From the NCBI GenBank assembly GCA_018816625.1, contig JAHIVR010000090.1, forward strand, positions 1-18,870: DNA of 18,870 nucleotides, read 5' to 3'. Positions 5,523 through 11,884 of this stretch are shown one piece after another; within the stretch, counting starts at the first letter, position 1, and each line of letters begins with the position of its first letter. Made by a program: the position numbers and the translations under genes. A model generated the notes under the pieces. The model was not told where the DNA came from and did not search any database. It saw only the letters and a program-made list of their open reading frames with translations. The DNA comes from Nanobdellota archaeon (lineage in GTDB: Archaea > Nanobdellota > Nanobdellia > Pacearchaeales > GW2011-AR1).

Positions 5523-5946
5523 CGAACTAGAAAAACTAAGAAAAGAAAACGAAGACCTAAAAAAACAAATAGAAAAATTTAAAGTTTTAAAAGATAACCA
5601 AAAAAAAGGAATGACCACTAAAGCTTCAAAAGGAAACCCTGTTTCGAGACCTGCTTGGGGTTATAAATTTGAAGGAAAAAAACTTATTCCAGGAGAACAT
5701 TCTTACCAGGTTCAAGAAGTCTTCCATGATTTTCTTAATAAAGATGACAGTCTCACAAAACTCGCAAAGAAGTACGGCTTTAGCGTTAATGGATTAAAAA
5801 AAATCCTTTCAAATTACACTTATATTGGAAAAGTAAAATTCGACGGCCAGATACATCAAGGCTCTCATCAAGCACTAATTTCATCCACACTGTTTAATCA
5901 TGTTCAGAATAAATTAGAAAAATTAGGGATAAAAAAGAATGGATAA
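5512..5946 (+). CDS. Stand-alone 'Recombinase' domain protein (serine recombinase part without catalytic domain)
   Basis: From the ATG at 5512 the protein has 144 residues; a TTG at 5491 is possible but less likely. Residues 1-27 form a coiled coil (LEKLRKENEDLKKQIEKF). Residues 43-138 match the large serine recombinase 'Recombinase' domain: NPVSRPAWGYKFEGKKLIP, then QVQEVFHDFL, DSLTKLAKKYGFSVNGLKKILSN, YIGKVKFDGQIHQGSHQALIS, and a VQNKLEK end. The resolvase domain with the catalytic serine is absent, and the HNH gene occupies the space before it, so it cannot itself cut DNA by the serine mechanism. It may bind DNA as an accessory or targeting factor for XerA or the HNH protein. The reading frame stays open for 49 codons after the TAA. 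Confidence 0.8.
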   Translation: MSDNELEKLRKENEDLKKQIEKFKVLKDNQKKGMTTKASKGNPVSRPAWGYKFEGKKLIPGEHSYQVQEVFHDFLNKDDSLTKLAKKYGFSVNGLKKILSNYTYIGKVKFDGQIHQGSHQALISSTLFNHVQNKLEKLGIKKNG

Positions 5947-6096
5947 AAAAGAAAAGAGTCAAAAGCCAAGACCAAAATATCAACAACCCATAGTATTTAT
6001 ATCTCTACCGGCAATCCCGCACTAGACGAACATCTTATTAAAAAAGAACACAGAAGACAAAGATATGAATCTAGATTTGGAAATAAAGAAGATTAA
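5947..6096 (+). other. Possible decayed 3' extension of the recombinase-domain gene
   Basis: The frame of the preceding gene continues past its TAA (5944-5946) for 49 codons to a TAA at 6094-6096, and includes a protein-like segment (STGNPALDEHLIKKEHRRQR). No start codon of its own is evident. An alternative ATG at 5939 gives only 28 residues. It is either a nonsense-truncated tail or chance. Confidence 0.35.
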
Positions 6097-6498
6097 TTAT
6101 CTATAACTAGTCTGCCTCTTTGCTCTTGCTTTTGAATCACCGGGCTTGTATGCTTCCTTTCTTCGTACATCGGCAACAAGAAGACTTCTGTCATAACTAG
6201 TGTAAGCATCTGTTAAATCTTTTGAGTTTGTAGCCTTTACAAGGGCCCTTGCCAATGCAAGCCGCGCAGCCTCAATCTGGCTTTTTTCTCCACCACCCCT
6301 TACCGTTATATTGATATCATAAACAATCTTTCCAATAATTTGTTCAGCAATTCTTAATGGTTCTGACATCTTTAACTTATCAAAAAGGGATAAATTATTG
6401 TAATCTTTTTTATTTATAGTCACCTTTCCAGAACCATTTATCAAAACAGCTCTTGCCACAGAAGTTTTTCTCTTTCCTGAAGTAATTATTTTAATCAT
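6097..6498 (-). CDS. rps9: 30S ribosomal protein uS9
   Basis: The 133-residue length is normal for archaeal S9. It shows the family signature: SGKRKTSVARAVLINGSGKVTINK at the N-terminus, TVRGGGEKSQIEAARLALARALV in the middle, and the basic tail ending RKEAYKPGDSKARAKRQTSYR, whose last residues reach the P-site tRNA anticodon. It is the last gene of the minus-strand ribosomal cluster and overlaps uL13 by 4 bp. In most archaea rpoN and rpoK follow it; here the next gene is convergent, and rpoN is at 16337. Confidence 0.97.
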   Translation of the reverse strand: MIKIITSGKRKTSVARAVLINGSGKVTINKKDYNNLSLFDKLKMSEPLRIAEQIIGKIVYDINITVRGGGEKSQIEAARLALARALVKATNSKDLTDAYTSYDRSLLVADVRRKEAYKPGDSKARAKRQTSYR

Positions 6499-6887
6499 GT
6501 TCTATAAATATTTTTAACCATAACAAATTTAATTGTTTTCTCTTTACCAGCGGTAATCATTTTTTTTCCTTCATGCTCTTTTGGAATTCCAACATAACAT
6601 CTTACTCTCTGCATAGCCTCTTTTCCTCTAGCAGCCCTATGGGGGACCATCCCCCTTATAGCTCTTTTAACAATCATTTCTGCTGGCCTTGATACTTTTG
6701 GACCTAACTGGCCACTTCCAACACGGCTCCTTTTTTCTTTGTATCTTTCTTCAATATTTTTCTTATTTCCAGTAATTATCACTTGATCACAATTAACAAT
6801 GATTATTTCTTCACCGTTTAGTGCTTCTTTGGCAACATAACTAGCCAATCTTCCAAGTGTTGCATTCTTCCCATCTATTATTTTCAT
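6495..6887 (-). CDS. rpl13: 50S ribosomal protein uL13
   Basis: The 130-residue protein has the archaeal L13 pattern: MKIIDGKNATLGRLASYVAK, then VNCDQVIITGNKKNIEERYKEK, a VKRAIRGMVPHRAARGKEAMQRVRCYVGIPKEH core, and a short C-terminal arm. It acts early in assembly of the large subunit. It overlaps eL18 upstream and uS9 downstream by 4 bp each, the usual translationally coupled order eL18-uL13-uS9. Confidence 0.97.
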   Translation of the reverse strand: MKIIDGKNATLGRLASYVAKEALNGEEIIIVNCDQVIITGNKKNIEERYKEKRSRVGSGQLGPKVSRPAEMIVKRAIRGMVPHRAARGKEAMQRVRCYVGIPKEHEGKKMITAGKEKTIKFVMVKNIYRT

Positions 6888-7258
6888 TTTTCTGAAATTA
6901 TTTTTATCTTATCCGCTTTTGGATTTAATTTAATTGCTTCAATTATACTTAAAACCTCACATCCGGCTGTTTTTAATTTTTCCCTTGCATTTTCCGAAAA
7001 ACCTAAAGCAGCAACCTTAACCTTCTTTTTTATTTCTCCCTGAGATAAAACCTTTCCAGGAACAACCAACATTTCTTCTCCAGCCTTTTTTTCTATACTA
7101 TCTAGATTAATACTCGGTCTTTTTCTTCTGGGATTAGAAAGAGCCGAGGCAACACCCATCCATTCTTTATGGCTTTTAGCATATCTTATTGTCTCCACTA
7201 ATTCTGAATTTCTTTTCTTAGATTCTTGTTTTGAAATCTTTGTTTTTGATTTAACCAT
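6884..7258 (-). CDS. rpl18e: 50S ribosomal protein eL18
   Basis: The 124-residue protein matches archaeal L18e (same fold as bacterial L15): YAKSHKEWMGVASALSNPRRKRPSINLDSIEK, GEEMLVVPGKVLSQGEIKKKVKVAALGFSENAREKL, and the end region SIIEAIKLNPKADKIKIISEK. It is first in the eL18-uL13-uS9 subunit of the cluster. A 10-bp hairpin lies in the leader, ending 7 nt before the start codon. It is separated from tRNA-Leu and RpoD by two small plus-strand genes. Confidence 0.96.
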   Translation of the reverse strand: MVKSKTKISKQESKKRNSELVETIRYAKSHKEWMGVASALSNPRRKRPSINLDSIEKKAGEEMLVVPGKVLSQGEIKKKVKVAALGFSENAREKLKTAGCEVLSIIEAIKLNPKADKIKIISEK

Positions 7259-7265
7259 TTTTAAT

Positions 7266-7292
7266 TTAGCAAGAAGTATTAACTTCTGCTAA
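7266..7292 (-). promoter_or_regulatory. Leader hairpin just upstream of eL18
   Basis: TTAGCAGAAG pairs with CTTCTTGCTAA (one bulged base) around a six-base loop on the minus-strand RNA. It ends seven bases before the ATG. It could be a ribosomal-protein autoregulatory site or an RNA processing signal. Confidence 0.4.
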
Positions 7293-7445
7293 CGCCGAGT
7301 TTATGGATGAAGACTGTTTTGATTATTAATCCGAATCCATGAACGAGTCAACTCGCAGGTAAAAATGAGAGTTTTAGAGGGTTTATAAAGGTTTTTGATT
7401 AATCTTTTTCCAATTTCCAATTTTTTATTTTAACAATTCCTTAAC

Positions 7446-7454
7446 TATTTAAAT
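7446..7454 (+). promoter_or_regulatory. TATA box of the 7476 gene
   Basis: TATTTAAAT lies 22-30 nt before the ATG at 7476, the spacing used throughout this window for leaderless genes. Confidence 0.5.
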
Positions 7455-7475
7455 TAAACAAATCATACTATTAAT

Positions 7476-7811
7476 ATGATAAAAAGATATTCTGGTCCAA
7501 AATCAACCCCCCTTACCGAAGAGGAAATAAAAGGGAAGTATAAGGAAATTCAGGAAGAACTACAAATAGTTTTGGAGTGGAAAAAAGAAGAGGAAGAGAA
7601 AATAAAAGATCCAAAAGCTTCTCCTCAAAAAAAGAGTGCTACCAAAAGGGCATTAAAGAAAGTTGCAAGGAGAATAGATACGGTTAAAGGGCAAATAATT
7701 TACTGGAAATTAAGGGTCCAAGGCCAGAGTCATTTTAGAGCAGGAATAGAAATGAATGAGTACTGGGAGAGTTGCAATAATAAAAAAAATTCTGAACATA
7801 AGGATATATAA
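7476..7811 (+). CDS. Basic coiled-coil hypothetical protein
   Basis: The 111-residue protein is highly charged and I do not recognise it. Residues 15-50 form a long helix (LTEEEIKGKYKEIQEELQIVLEWKKEEEEK). A Pro/Lys hinge (DPKASPQKKSATKRAL) follows, then a second helix with WKLRVQGQ (about residues 60-90), i.e. a likely helical hairpin. No Cys motif or membrane segment is present. It runs against the ribosomal cluster between tRNA-Leu and eL18. Its stop codon lies inside the TATA box of the next gene. It has its own TATA box. Possibly an RNA- or ribosome-binding small protein, by location and charge only. Confidence 0.65.
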   Translation: MIKRYSGPKSTPLTEEEIKGKYKEIQEELQIVLEWKKEEEEKIKDPKASPQKKSATKRALKKVARRIDTVKGQIIYWKLRVQGQSHFRAGIEMNEYWESCNNKKNSEHKDI

Positions 7812-7812
7812 A
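7805..7812 (+). promoter_or_regulatory. TATA box of the 7834 gene
   Basis: TATATAAA lies 22-29 nt before the ATG at 7834. This decides the start in favour of 7834 over an upstream ATG at 7756, which would lie before the promoter. Confidence 0.6.
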
Positions 7813-7833
7813 GCGTGTTTGGCGGAGTTTTTC

Positions 7834-7971
7834 ATGGTTAAAACTCAATTGCAAATACGGCAAAAAGAAAAACCTTGTTTTGGCACAAAAGAATGGTCAA
7901 AGAACTCTGGCATTTGTAATGGCTGTGAGTTAAAAGAAGAATGCGGAAAACTCCAAGCAAAGAATTGTTAA
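7834..7971 (+). CDS. Small Cys-rich protein
   Basis: The protein has 45 residues from the ATG at 7834 (MVKTQLQIRQKEKPCFGTKEW). Cysteines occur as PCFG, ICNGCELKEECG and a terminal C, giving a CFG-x(n)-C-x2-C-x5-C pattern that could hold zinc or an Fe-S cluster. Similar short CFG...CxxC...C pieces occur as tails in phage and archaeal proteins, but I cannot name a family. It ends 8 bp before the 3' end of the convergent tRNA-Leu(CAA) gene. Confidence 0.55.
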   Translation: MVKTQLQIRQKEKPCFGTKEWSKNSGICNGCELKEECGKLQAKNC

Positions 7972-7979
7972 CTTAATTA

Positions 7980-8063
7980 TGCAGGGTACAGGATTCGAAC
8001 CTGCGTAAGCACTAAGCTAATGGATTTTGAGTCCATCCCGTTTGACCACTCCGGCAACCCTGC
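7980..8063 (-). tRNA. tRNA-Leu (anticodon CAA)
   Basis: This is an 84-nt class II tRNA on the minus strand. The acceptor stem GCAGGGT/ACCCTGC pairs over seven bases with discriminator A. The anticodon arm is ATGGA-CTCAAAA-TCCAT, giving anticodon CAA (plus-strand 8027-8029). A long variable arm and the T-loop TTCGAAT follow. No intron. It lies between RpoD and eL18, inside the ribosomal cluster. Its 3' half is identical over 32 nt to the tRNA-Leu at 17758. Confidence 0.95.
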
Positions 8064-8094
8064 AGATTGTGGATACGAAACTAAAACAAAATAA

Positions 8095-8103
8095 CTATAT
8101 AAA
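8095..8103 (-). promoter_or_regulatory. TATA box of tRNA-Leu(CAA)
   Basis: TTTATATAG on the minus strand is 32-40 nt upstream of the tRNA 5' end and sits just after the rpoD stop, so the tRNA can be transcribed on its own. Confidence 0.5.
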
Positions 8104-8113
8104 AACATTTATT

Positions 8114-8842
8114 TTAGGCTTTAGAAATACTTTTTCCAATAACACTCACATCTTTTTTTAACTCTTCAATTGCTTTCTTAAAAATCTCTTTTGGTTCGTA
8201 TTGTCCAAAAGATTCTACAGTTATAAGAAGTTTATCGGAAGGAGAGATTTTAACAAATTCCTTTTCTTGCTTTTTGCCTATATTAAGGCAGGCTCCACAC
8301 ATATCACATGCCAGATCATTACTAACAACCACTTTCCCGTTATCGTATTTCAAAGCACCCGCAGGACAAACCTCTACAACTTCCTTAGGAGCATCTTTTT
8401 CTAATTTAATATCCATTACTTCCCTATATGCCATGAAACCAGGGTTGAATTTAGCATGGGTTATTCCCCTTCCAACTCTTGCTATAGCCTCAAATTCTAT
8501 TTCTTGTCCCTTATTAAGGAGGGTGATGGGAAAGGTATCATGAGCGGGTTTAACTCCACTTCCTTTTAAATTCCCACTATAAACAAACCCTTCTTGGTTG
8601 GAAGATAATTTTAATTTAGCTTCTGTTTTTTCTGTAATTGGCTTATCGCTTTTCAAAGGAATCAATCCCAACCTATGGGCAATTGTTTCATCGTATAAAG
8701 GGGAATCATTTTTTGATATTTCAACCTCATCAATAGCAAGCACAGGTATTTTATTGAAATACCTTCTTATAGAATTTGCTAAACCAAAATCCATCTCGCA
8801 AGTAAAAGATACCGAATTTTCTTTTTTTTCTATTATTTCCAT
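8114..8842 (-). CDS. rpoD: DNA-directed RNA polymerase subunit D with Fe-S domain
   Basis: The 242-residue protein is the archaeal Rpb3/alpha-like subunit that starts polymerase assembly by pairing with subunit L. The dimerisation domain includes FGLANSIRRYFNKIPVLAIDEVEI and ETIAHRLGLIPL. An insert at about residues 150-190 is ferredoxin-like: Cys159 in VCPAGAL, and Cys179-x2-Cys182-x2-Cys185 in CDMCGAC. These four Cys fit a single 4Fe-4S cluster; a second cluster, found in some methanogen D subunits, is absent. The gene starts 37 bp after the uS11 stop. This is the housekeeping archaeal rpoD, unrelated to bacterial sigma-70. Confidence 0.96.
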   Translation of the reverse strand: MEIIEKKENSVSFTCEMDFGLANSIRRYFNKIPVLAIDEVEISKNDSPLYDETIAHRLGLIPLKSDKPITEKTEAKLKLSSNQEGFVYSGNLKGSGVKPAHDTFPITLLNKGQEIEFEAIARVGRGITHAKFNPGFMAYREVMDIKLEKDAPKEVVEVCPAGALKYDNGKVVVSNDLACDMCGACLNIGKKQEKEFVKISPSDKLLITVESFGQYEPKEIFKKAIEELKKDVSVIGKSISKA

Positions 8843-8879
8843 TTTTAAACATCATAAAGAAGGTTTTTAAAACCTACCC

Positions 8880-9455
8880 TTACGGTCTCCTTCCTCTCCT
8901 ACCCCCCTTCTTCTTTGGTCCGCCCCTAGGGCTTCTAGTGGTATCAAGTATATTAAGCACCCTAAACCCTTCTCTAGAAAGGCTCTTCATTATGGAGTGT
9001 GCCCCAGGTCCAGGGGCAGGATTTCCGGTTTTACCCCTTATCCGCACATAAAGGTTCTTGACTCTAATCTCCTTTAGTGTTTCTGCAACTCTCTTTGCTA
9101 TAAACATCGCAACAGTTGGGTTGGCTTTTAAACGAGAATGTTTTGTAACCATCCCCCCGGTAATTTTTGCAAGAGTCTTTCCCGACATATCTGTAACATG
9201 AACTATTGTATTATTAAAAGATGTGTAAATGTTCACTATGGCTTCGTATACTTTTTCTCTTTTTTCTACGCCGGCCTTTTCTTCCACTACAGACTCTGCT
9301 GTTGAATCTTCATCTTTTGAAATAGTTGATAGTTCTTCTTCTAATTCTTTTTCAGCCTTAATAATTTTTAAGGGTTTTTTATCTTTTACTTCTTTCTTTT
9401 CCAAAGGAACTTTTTTTGGAATGTCTTTCTTCTTTTCTATTTTTTTCTCTGCCAT
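8880..9455 (-). CDS. rps11: 30S ribosomal protein uS11 with long charged N-terminal extension
   Basis: The 191-residue protein has a normal S11 core from about residue 65: EAIVNIYTSFNNTIVHVTDMSG, GGMVTKHSRLKANPTVAM, RIRGKTGNPAPGPGAHS, and the C-terminal RSPRGGPKKKGGRRGRRP. The usual archaeal length is about 130. The first 65 residues are an added Lys/Glu-rich segment (MAEKKIEKKKDIPKKVPLEK... then ELEEELSTISKDEDSTAE). There is no Met between residue 1 and the core, and the start overlaps the uS4 stop by 1 bp, so the extension appears to be translated. Confidence 0.95.
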   Translation of the reverse strand: MAEKKIEKKKDIPKKVPLEKKEVKDKKPLKIIKAEKELEEELSTISKDEDSTAESVVEEKAGVEKREKVYEAIVNIYTSFNNTIVHVTDMSGKTLAKITGGMVTKHSRLKANPTVAMFIAKRVAETLKEIRVKNLYVRIRGKTGNPAPGPGAHSIMKSLSREGFRVLNILDTTRSPRGGPKKKGGRRGRRP

Positions 9456-9943
9456 TATTCATTATCTCCTTGGGGTTCTTCCTTTTTAATTTTAAGTTTA
9501 GGTTTTTTTATTGTTATTTTATCTTCAAGAACTACAGGGACAAGGTAGGAAGGGGAATCAATAATCTTCCCATCAACATAGACTTTTTTATGAGTTATTA
9601 GTTGTCTTGCACTCTTTGGAGTAGTAGCAAGTCTCTTAACAACAAGGATGGTTTGGAGTCTTCTTTTTAAATAATCTTTCTTCTCCAAGGAAAGAACATC
9701 TGCAATTGAATCAACTTTAAACCCGGTTTTTTTTAGTCTCTCCAAAAAAGCCTGTTTTTCTTTAGCATTTGAAGAGATAAGCCCCTTGGCCTTTGTTCTG
9801 ATAGATTGTGTGCTAGCCTCTGCCTTCCATATTTCTTTTTTATTCTTTAAACCAAATTCTTTTTTTATTTGAACTTCTTCATCTATCCTTGCTTTATCAA
9901 ACGGCCTTTTTGGTCTAGAGTATTGCTTCTGTTTACGTTTCAT
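9455..9943 (-). CDS. rps4: 30S ribosomal protein uS4
   Basis: The 162-residue protein fits archaeal S4. The N-terminal part is KRPFDKARIDEEVQIKKEFGLKNKKEIWKAE. The S4 RNA-binding domain is at about 100-150: RRLQTILVVKRLATTPKSARQLITHKKVYVDGKIIDSPSYLV. It binds 16S rRNA early in small-subunit assembly. It overlaps uS13 by 4 bp and uS11 by 1 bp, giving coupled translation in the order uS13-uS4-uS11. Confidence 0.97.
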   Translation of the reverse strand: MKRKQKQYSRPKRPFDKARIDEEVQIKKEFGLKNKKEIWKAEASTQSIRTKAKGLISSNAKEKQAFLERLKKTGFKVDSIADVLSLEKKDYLKRRLQTILVVKRLATTPKSARQLITHKKVYVDGKIIDSPSYLVPVVLEDKITIKKPKLKIKKEEPQGDNE

Positions 9944-10440
9944 TTTTTATCTTGTCCTGCAAAACTTGGACGTTCTTTTTTAATTTTACTTTTAATTCCA
10001 GAACCCTTTCTCCTATTTCTTCTGAAATTGCTCCTTGTTCTTTGCCCCCTTAAAGGCAATTCAGTAGTATGTCTAAATCCTCTGTAACTTTTTATCTTCT
10101 TCAACCTCTTTATATCAAATTCTTTTCGTAGTTCCAAGTCGCTTCCAACTAAATGAATATCTTCTCCTGTTTCAAAATCTTTTCTCCTGTTCACTAAGTG
10201 TTTTGGAACACTGGGATTCTTTACAAACCCAATTATTTTTTTTATTTCTTCATCAGTCAAAGAACCAATCTTTCTATTCTTATCAATGTTCATTTTTTTG
10301 CAAACAGCGTTTGACAATCCCCAAGAGATACCTTTTATCTTTGTCAATCCAACATATAATTTCATCTTTCCCTCTATGTCTTTAGAGAGAATTCTAACTA
10401 CTCTTTCTTCTCGTTTTTCTTCTTGTTTTTGTTCTACCAT
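9940..10440 (-). CDS. rps13: 30S ribosomal protein uS13
   Basis: With the start at 10440 (MVEQKQEEKREER) the protein has 166 residues. A longer frame starting at 10470 would overlap DUF655 by about 29 bp and is not preferred; from 10440 the gene starts 1 nt after the DUF655 stop. It shows the helix-two-turn-helix of S13 (VGLTKIKGISWGLSNAVCKKMNIDKNRKIGSLTDEEIKKI) and the basic C-terminal tail (KSYRGFRHTTELPLRGQRTRSNFRRNRRKGSG) that contacts tRNA and the intersubunit bridge. Confidence 0.96.
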   Translation of the reverse strand: MVEQKQEEKREERVVRILSKDIEGKMKLYVGLTKIKGISWGLSNAVCKKMNIDKNRKIGSLTDEEIKKIIGFVKNPSVPKHLVNRRKDFETGEDIHLVGSDLELRKEFDIKRLKKIKSYRGFRHTTELPLRGQRTRSNFRRNRRKGSGIKSKIKKERPSFAGQDKK

Positions 10441-10441
10441 T

Positions 10442-10978
10442 TTAAGAGACAAATAAATTATGCCTTTCAAGTTCTGTAAGTTCTTTTAAGATTCTTTTCT
10501 CCACGGCTTTTTTAGGATCCGGAAGATTTTGAACCCTTTTCTTTAGATCTTCAAAACTTTCAAAAGCTTTTTCTTTTCTTTGTTTGAGAATCTCTTGCAT
10601 GTGTTTCTTACCAATACCCGGAAGCAATTCTATCTGATGCACTCTTTTATTTATTGCTTGGGCAGTATTAAAAAACTCTACAAAGCTTTTCTCTCTTTCC
10701 TCTACAACCTTGTTTATAAATTCTTCTAATTGGTTTTTTGCTGCTTCAGTAAGCTTTTCCCTTTTAAGCCTACCAAAAATATAATATATCTCGTCCCTTT
10801 TACCCTCCCCTATATAAACTTCCTGACCAATTTGTAGAGAAACCCCTCTTCTTGGAACCAATTCAAGGAGAGTTAATTTGTTTTTTCCTATAGCCTGTGC
10901 TATTGGCATCATTTTCTTTTCCAAAGGATAACCATTTGGTAAAAATTCTAGTATTATTGCATGCTCTTCCTTGTCCAT
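10442..10978 (-). CDS. DUF655 family protein
   Basis: The 178-residue protein matches archaeal DUF655. An OB-like N-terminal part is ILEFLPNGYPLEKKMMPIAQAIG, LLELVPRRGVSLQIGQEVYIGEGKRDEIYYIFGRL. A helix-hairpin-helix follows at about 110-140 (INKRVHQIELLPGIGKKHMQEILKQRKEKAFESFEDLKKR). A nucleic-acid-binding role is inferred from these domains; the exact function is not established. The order eL21-RpoF-DUF655 upstream of ribosomal genes is a known archaeal arrangement and points to a link with transcription or ribosome assembly. Confidence 0.92.
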   Translation of the reverse strand: MDKEEHAIILEFLPNGYPLEKKMMPIAQAIGKNKLTLLELVPRRGVSLQIGQEVYIGEGKRDEIYYIFGRLKREKLTEAAKNQLEEFINKVVEEREKSFVEFFNTAQAINKRVHQIELLPGIGKKHMQEILKQRKEKAFESFEDLKKRVQNLPDPKKAVEKRILKELTELERHNLFVS

Positions 10979-11016
10979 TTTCTAAATTTTCCATCTTTTT
11001 GGGTTTATTTTGGTTA

Positions 11017-11319
11017 TCATTTGTACTCCTTAACTAAATCAAGGACTTTTTTTGTTTCCTCGTCATCTAGCCCAATTCCAATAAAAATCTTACCCAGATC
11101 TTCTTGATTTTCTGGTAAAATATCAATAATCTTCCCAATACTTTTCTCATCGAGCTTCATTAAATCAAGTCCCTCTAATTTTGCCCTTAATTCCTTACCA
11201 TCTTTAGCACTTAATTTTGTAAACTTTTTTGAAAATGCTTTCAGGTTTATTTTACTTTCCTTTCCTTGAGAATATTCCGTTGCTTCTGCAAGGCTTAGAG
11301 GAGTTTCATTCTTTATCAT
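11017..11319 (-). CDS. rpoF: DNA-directed RNA polymerase subunit F (Rpb4 homologue)
   Basis: The 100-residue helical protein matches archaeal RpoF: NETPLSLAEATEYSQGKES, an HRDC-like bundle KFTKLSAKDGKELRAKLEGLDLMKLDEKSIGKIIDILPENQEDL, and LDDEETKKVLDLVKEYK. It forms the stalk of RNA polymerase with subunit E, binding emerging RNA and aiding promoter opening. It overlaps eL21 by 4 bp and is followed, after 38 bp, by DUF655, the typical archaeal trio. Confidence 0.93.
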   Translation of the reverse strand: MIKNETPLSLAEATEYSQGKESKINLKAFSKKFTKLSAKDGKELRAKLEGLDLMKLDEKSIGKIIDILPENQEDLGKIFIGIGLDDEETKKVLDLVKEYK

Positions 11320-11567
11320 TTTCCTACATTCCTAAGATGGATAGGAGCTATTAAAAACTTTTTTTCTTTGTCCTGGTCCTTTATTTTAATAATATATGCT
11401 TTTCCCCTTTTTCCATCTACGACTCCGGTTCTTCCCTGAAGTCTTTTTGGAAAACTTGCTCTAATAGAGGGTTCTCTAATCACGGCAATAGAATCGCCTT
11501 TTTTCAATTCTTGAAAATATCTGCTAAGTTGTAGTTTTCCTTTTGTTCTGACTTTCTTAGTTATCAT
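11316..11567 (-). CDS. rpl21e: 50S ribosomal protein eL21
   Basis: The 83-residue protein is slightly shorter than the usual archaeal L21e. Its SH3-like barrel is visible in KKGDSIAVIREPSIRASFPKRLQGRTGVVDGKRGKAYIIKIKDQDKEKKFLIAPIHLRNV. The N-terminal glycine-rich segment of longer homologues is reduced to MITKKVRTKGKLQLSRYFQEL. It is first in the minus-strand run eL21-RpoF-DUF655-uS13, with ATGA-type overlap to rpoF. Confidence 0.95.
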   Translation of the reverse strand: MITKKVRTKGKLQLSRYFQELKKGDSIAVIREPSIRASFPKRLQGRTGVVDGKRGKAYIIKIKDQDKEKKFLIAPIHLRNVGK

Positions 11568-11598
11568 AATTTACTGAAGAAAAAATCTATTTAAAAAC

Positions 11599-11814
11599 CT
11601 ATCTAAAATCTCTTTCAGGGCCAACAATTTCTCCCGGATGCTCTGTAAAAGAGCTTGAGTTTCTTAAATCCCCTCTTTCTCTCGCATCTTCCATATTTTG
11701 AACGATTGCTTTGAACATTTTATCTCCCCACACCCCAGTCCCACACTTATCACAAAAATCTATGACCCTCTCATCGGGGACCTCTACAGAACAATAAATA
11801 CACTTCTTAACCAT
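11599..11814 (-). CDS. Small zinc-ribbon protein conserved in DPANN-type archaea
   Basis: The 71-residue protein has two Cys pairs, Cys5-x2-Cys8 (CIYC) and Cys21-x2-Cys24 (CDKC), likely binding one zinc. They are followed by a conserved-looking GVWGDKMFKAIVQNMEDARERGDL helix and a disordered tail (SSFTEHPGEIVGPERDFR). I recall similar CIYC...VVD.C..C...VWG.KM proteins in small-genome archaea, with no assigned function. It stands alone between the ABC exporter genes and eL21, with 31 bp to eL21 and 70 bp to the permease. A nucleic-acid or protein-binding adaptor is a guess. Confidence 0.75.
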   Translation of the reverse strand: MVKKCIYCSVEVPDERVIDFCDKCGTGVWGDKMFKAIVQNMEDARERGDLRNSSSFTEHPGEIVGPERDFR

Positions 11815-11884
11815 TTTTCACCACTTTTTTAAAAGTCACTTCAAAAACCAAAATTAGTTTTTAAAGATTTGTGTTATTTTTTAG

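Noticed and set aside
5939..6025. 28-codon frame starting MDKKEKSQKPRPK
   Set aside because: Too short with no features; the other frame, which continues the recombinase-domain gene, looks more protein-like.
9229..9601. Plus-strand open frames opposite uS11 and uS4
   Set aside because: They are the reverse complement of Lys/Glu-rich coding sequence, giving Phe/Ser-rich chance frames.
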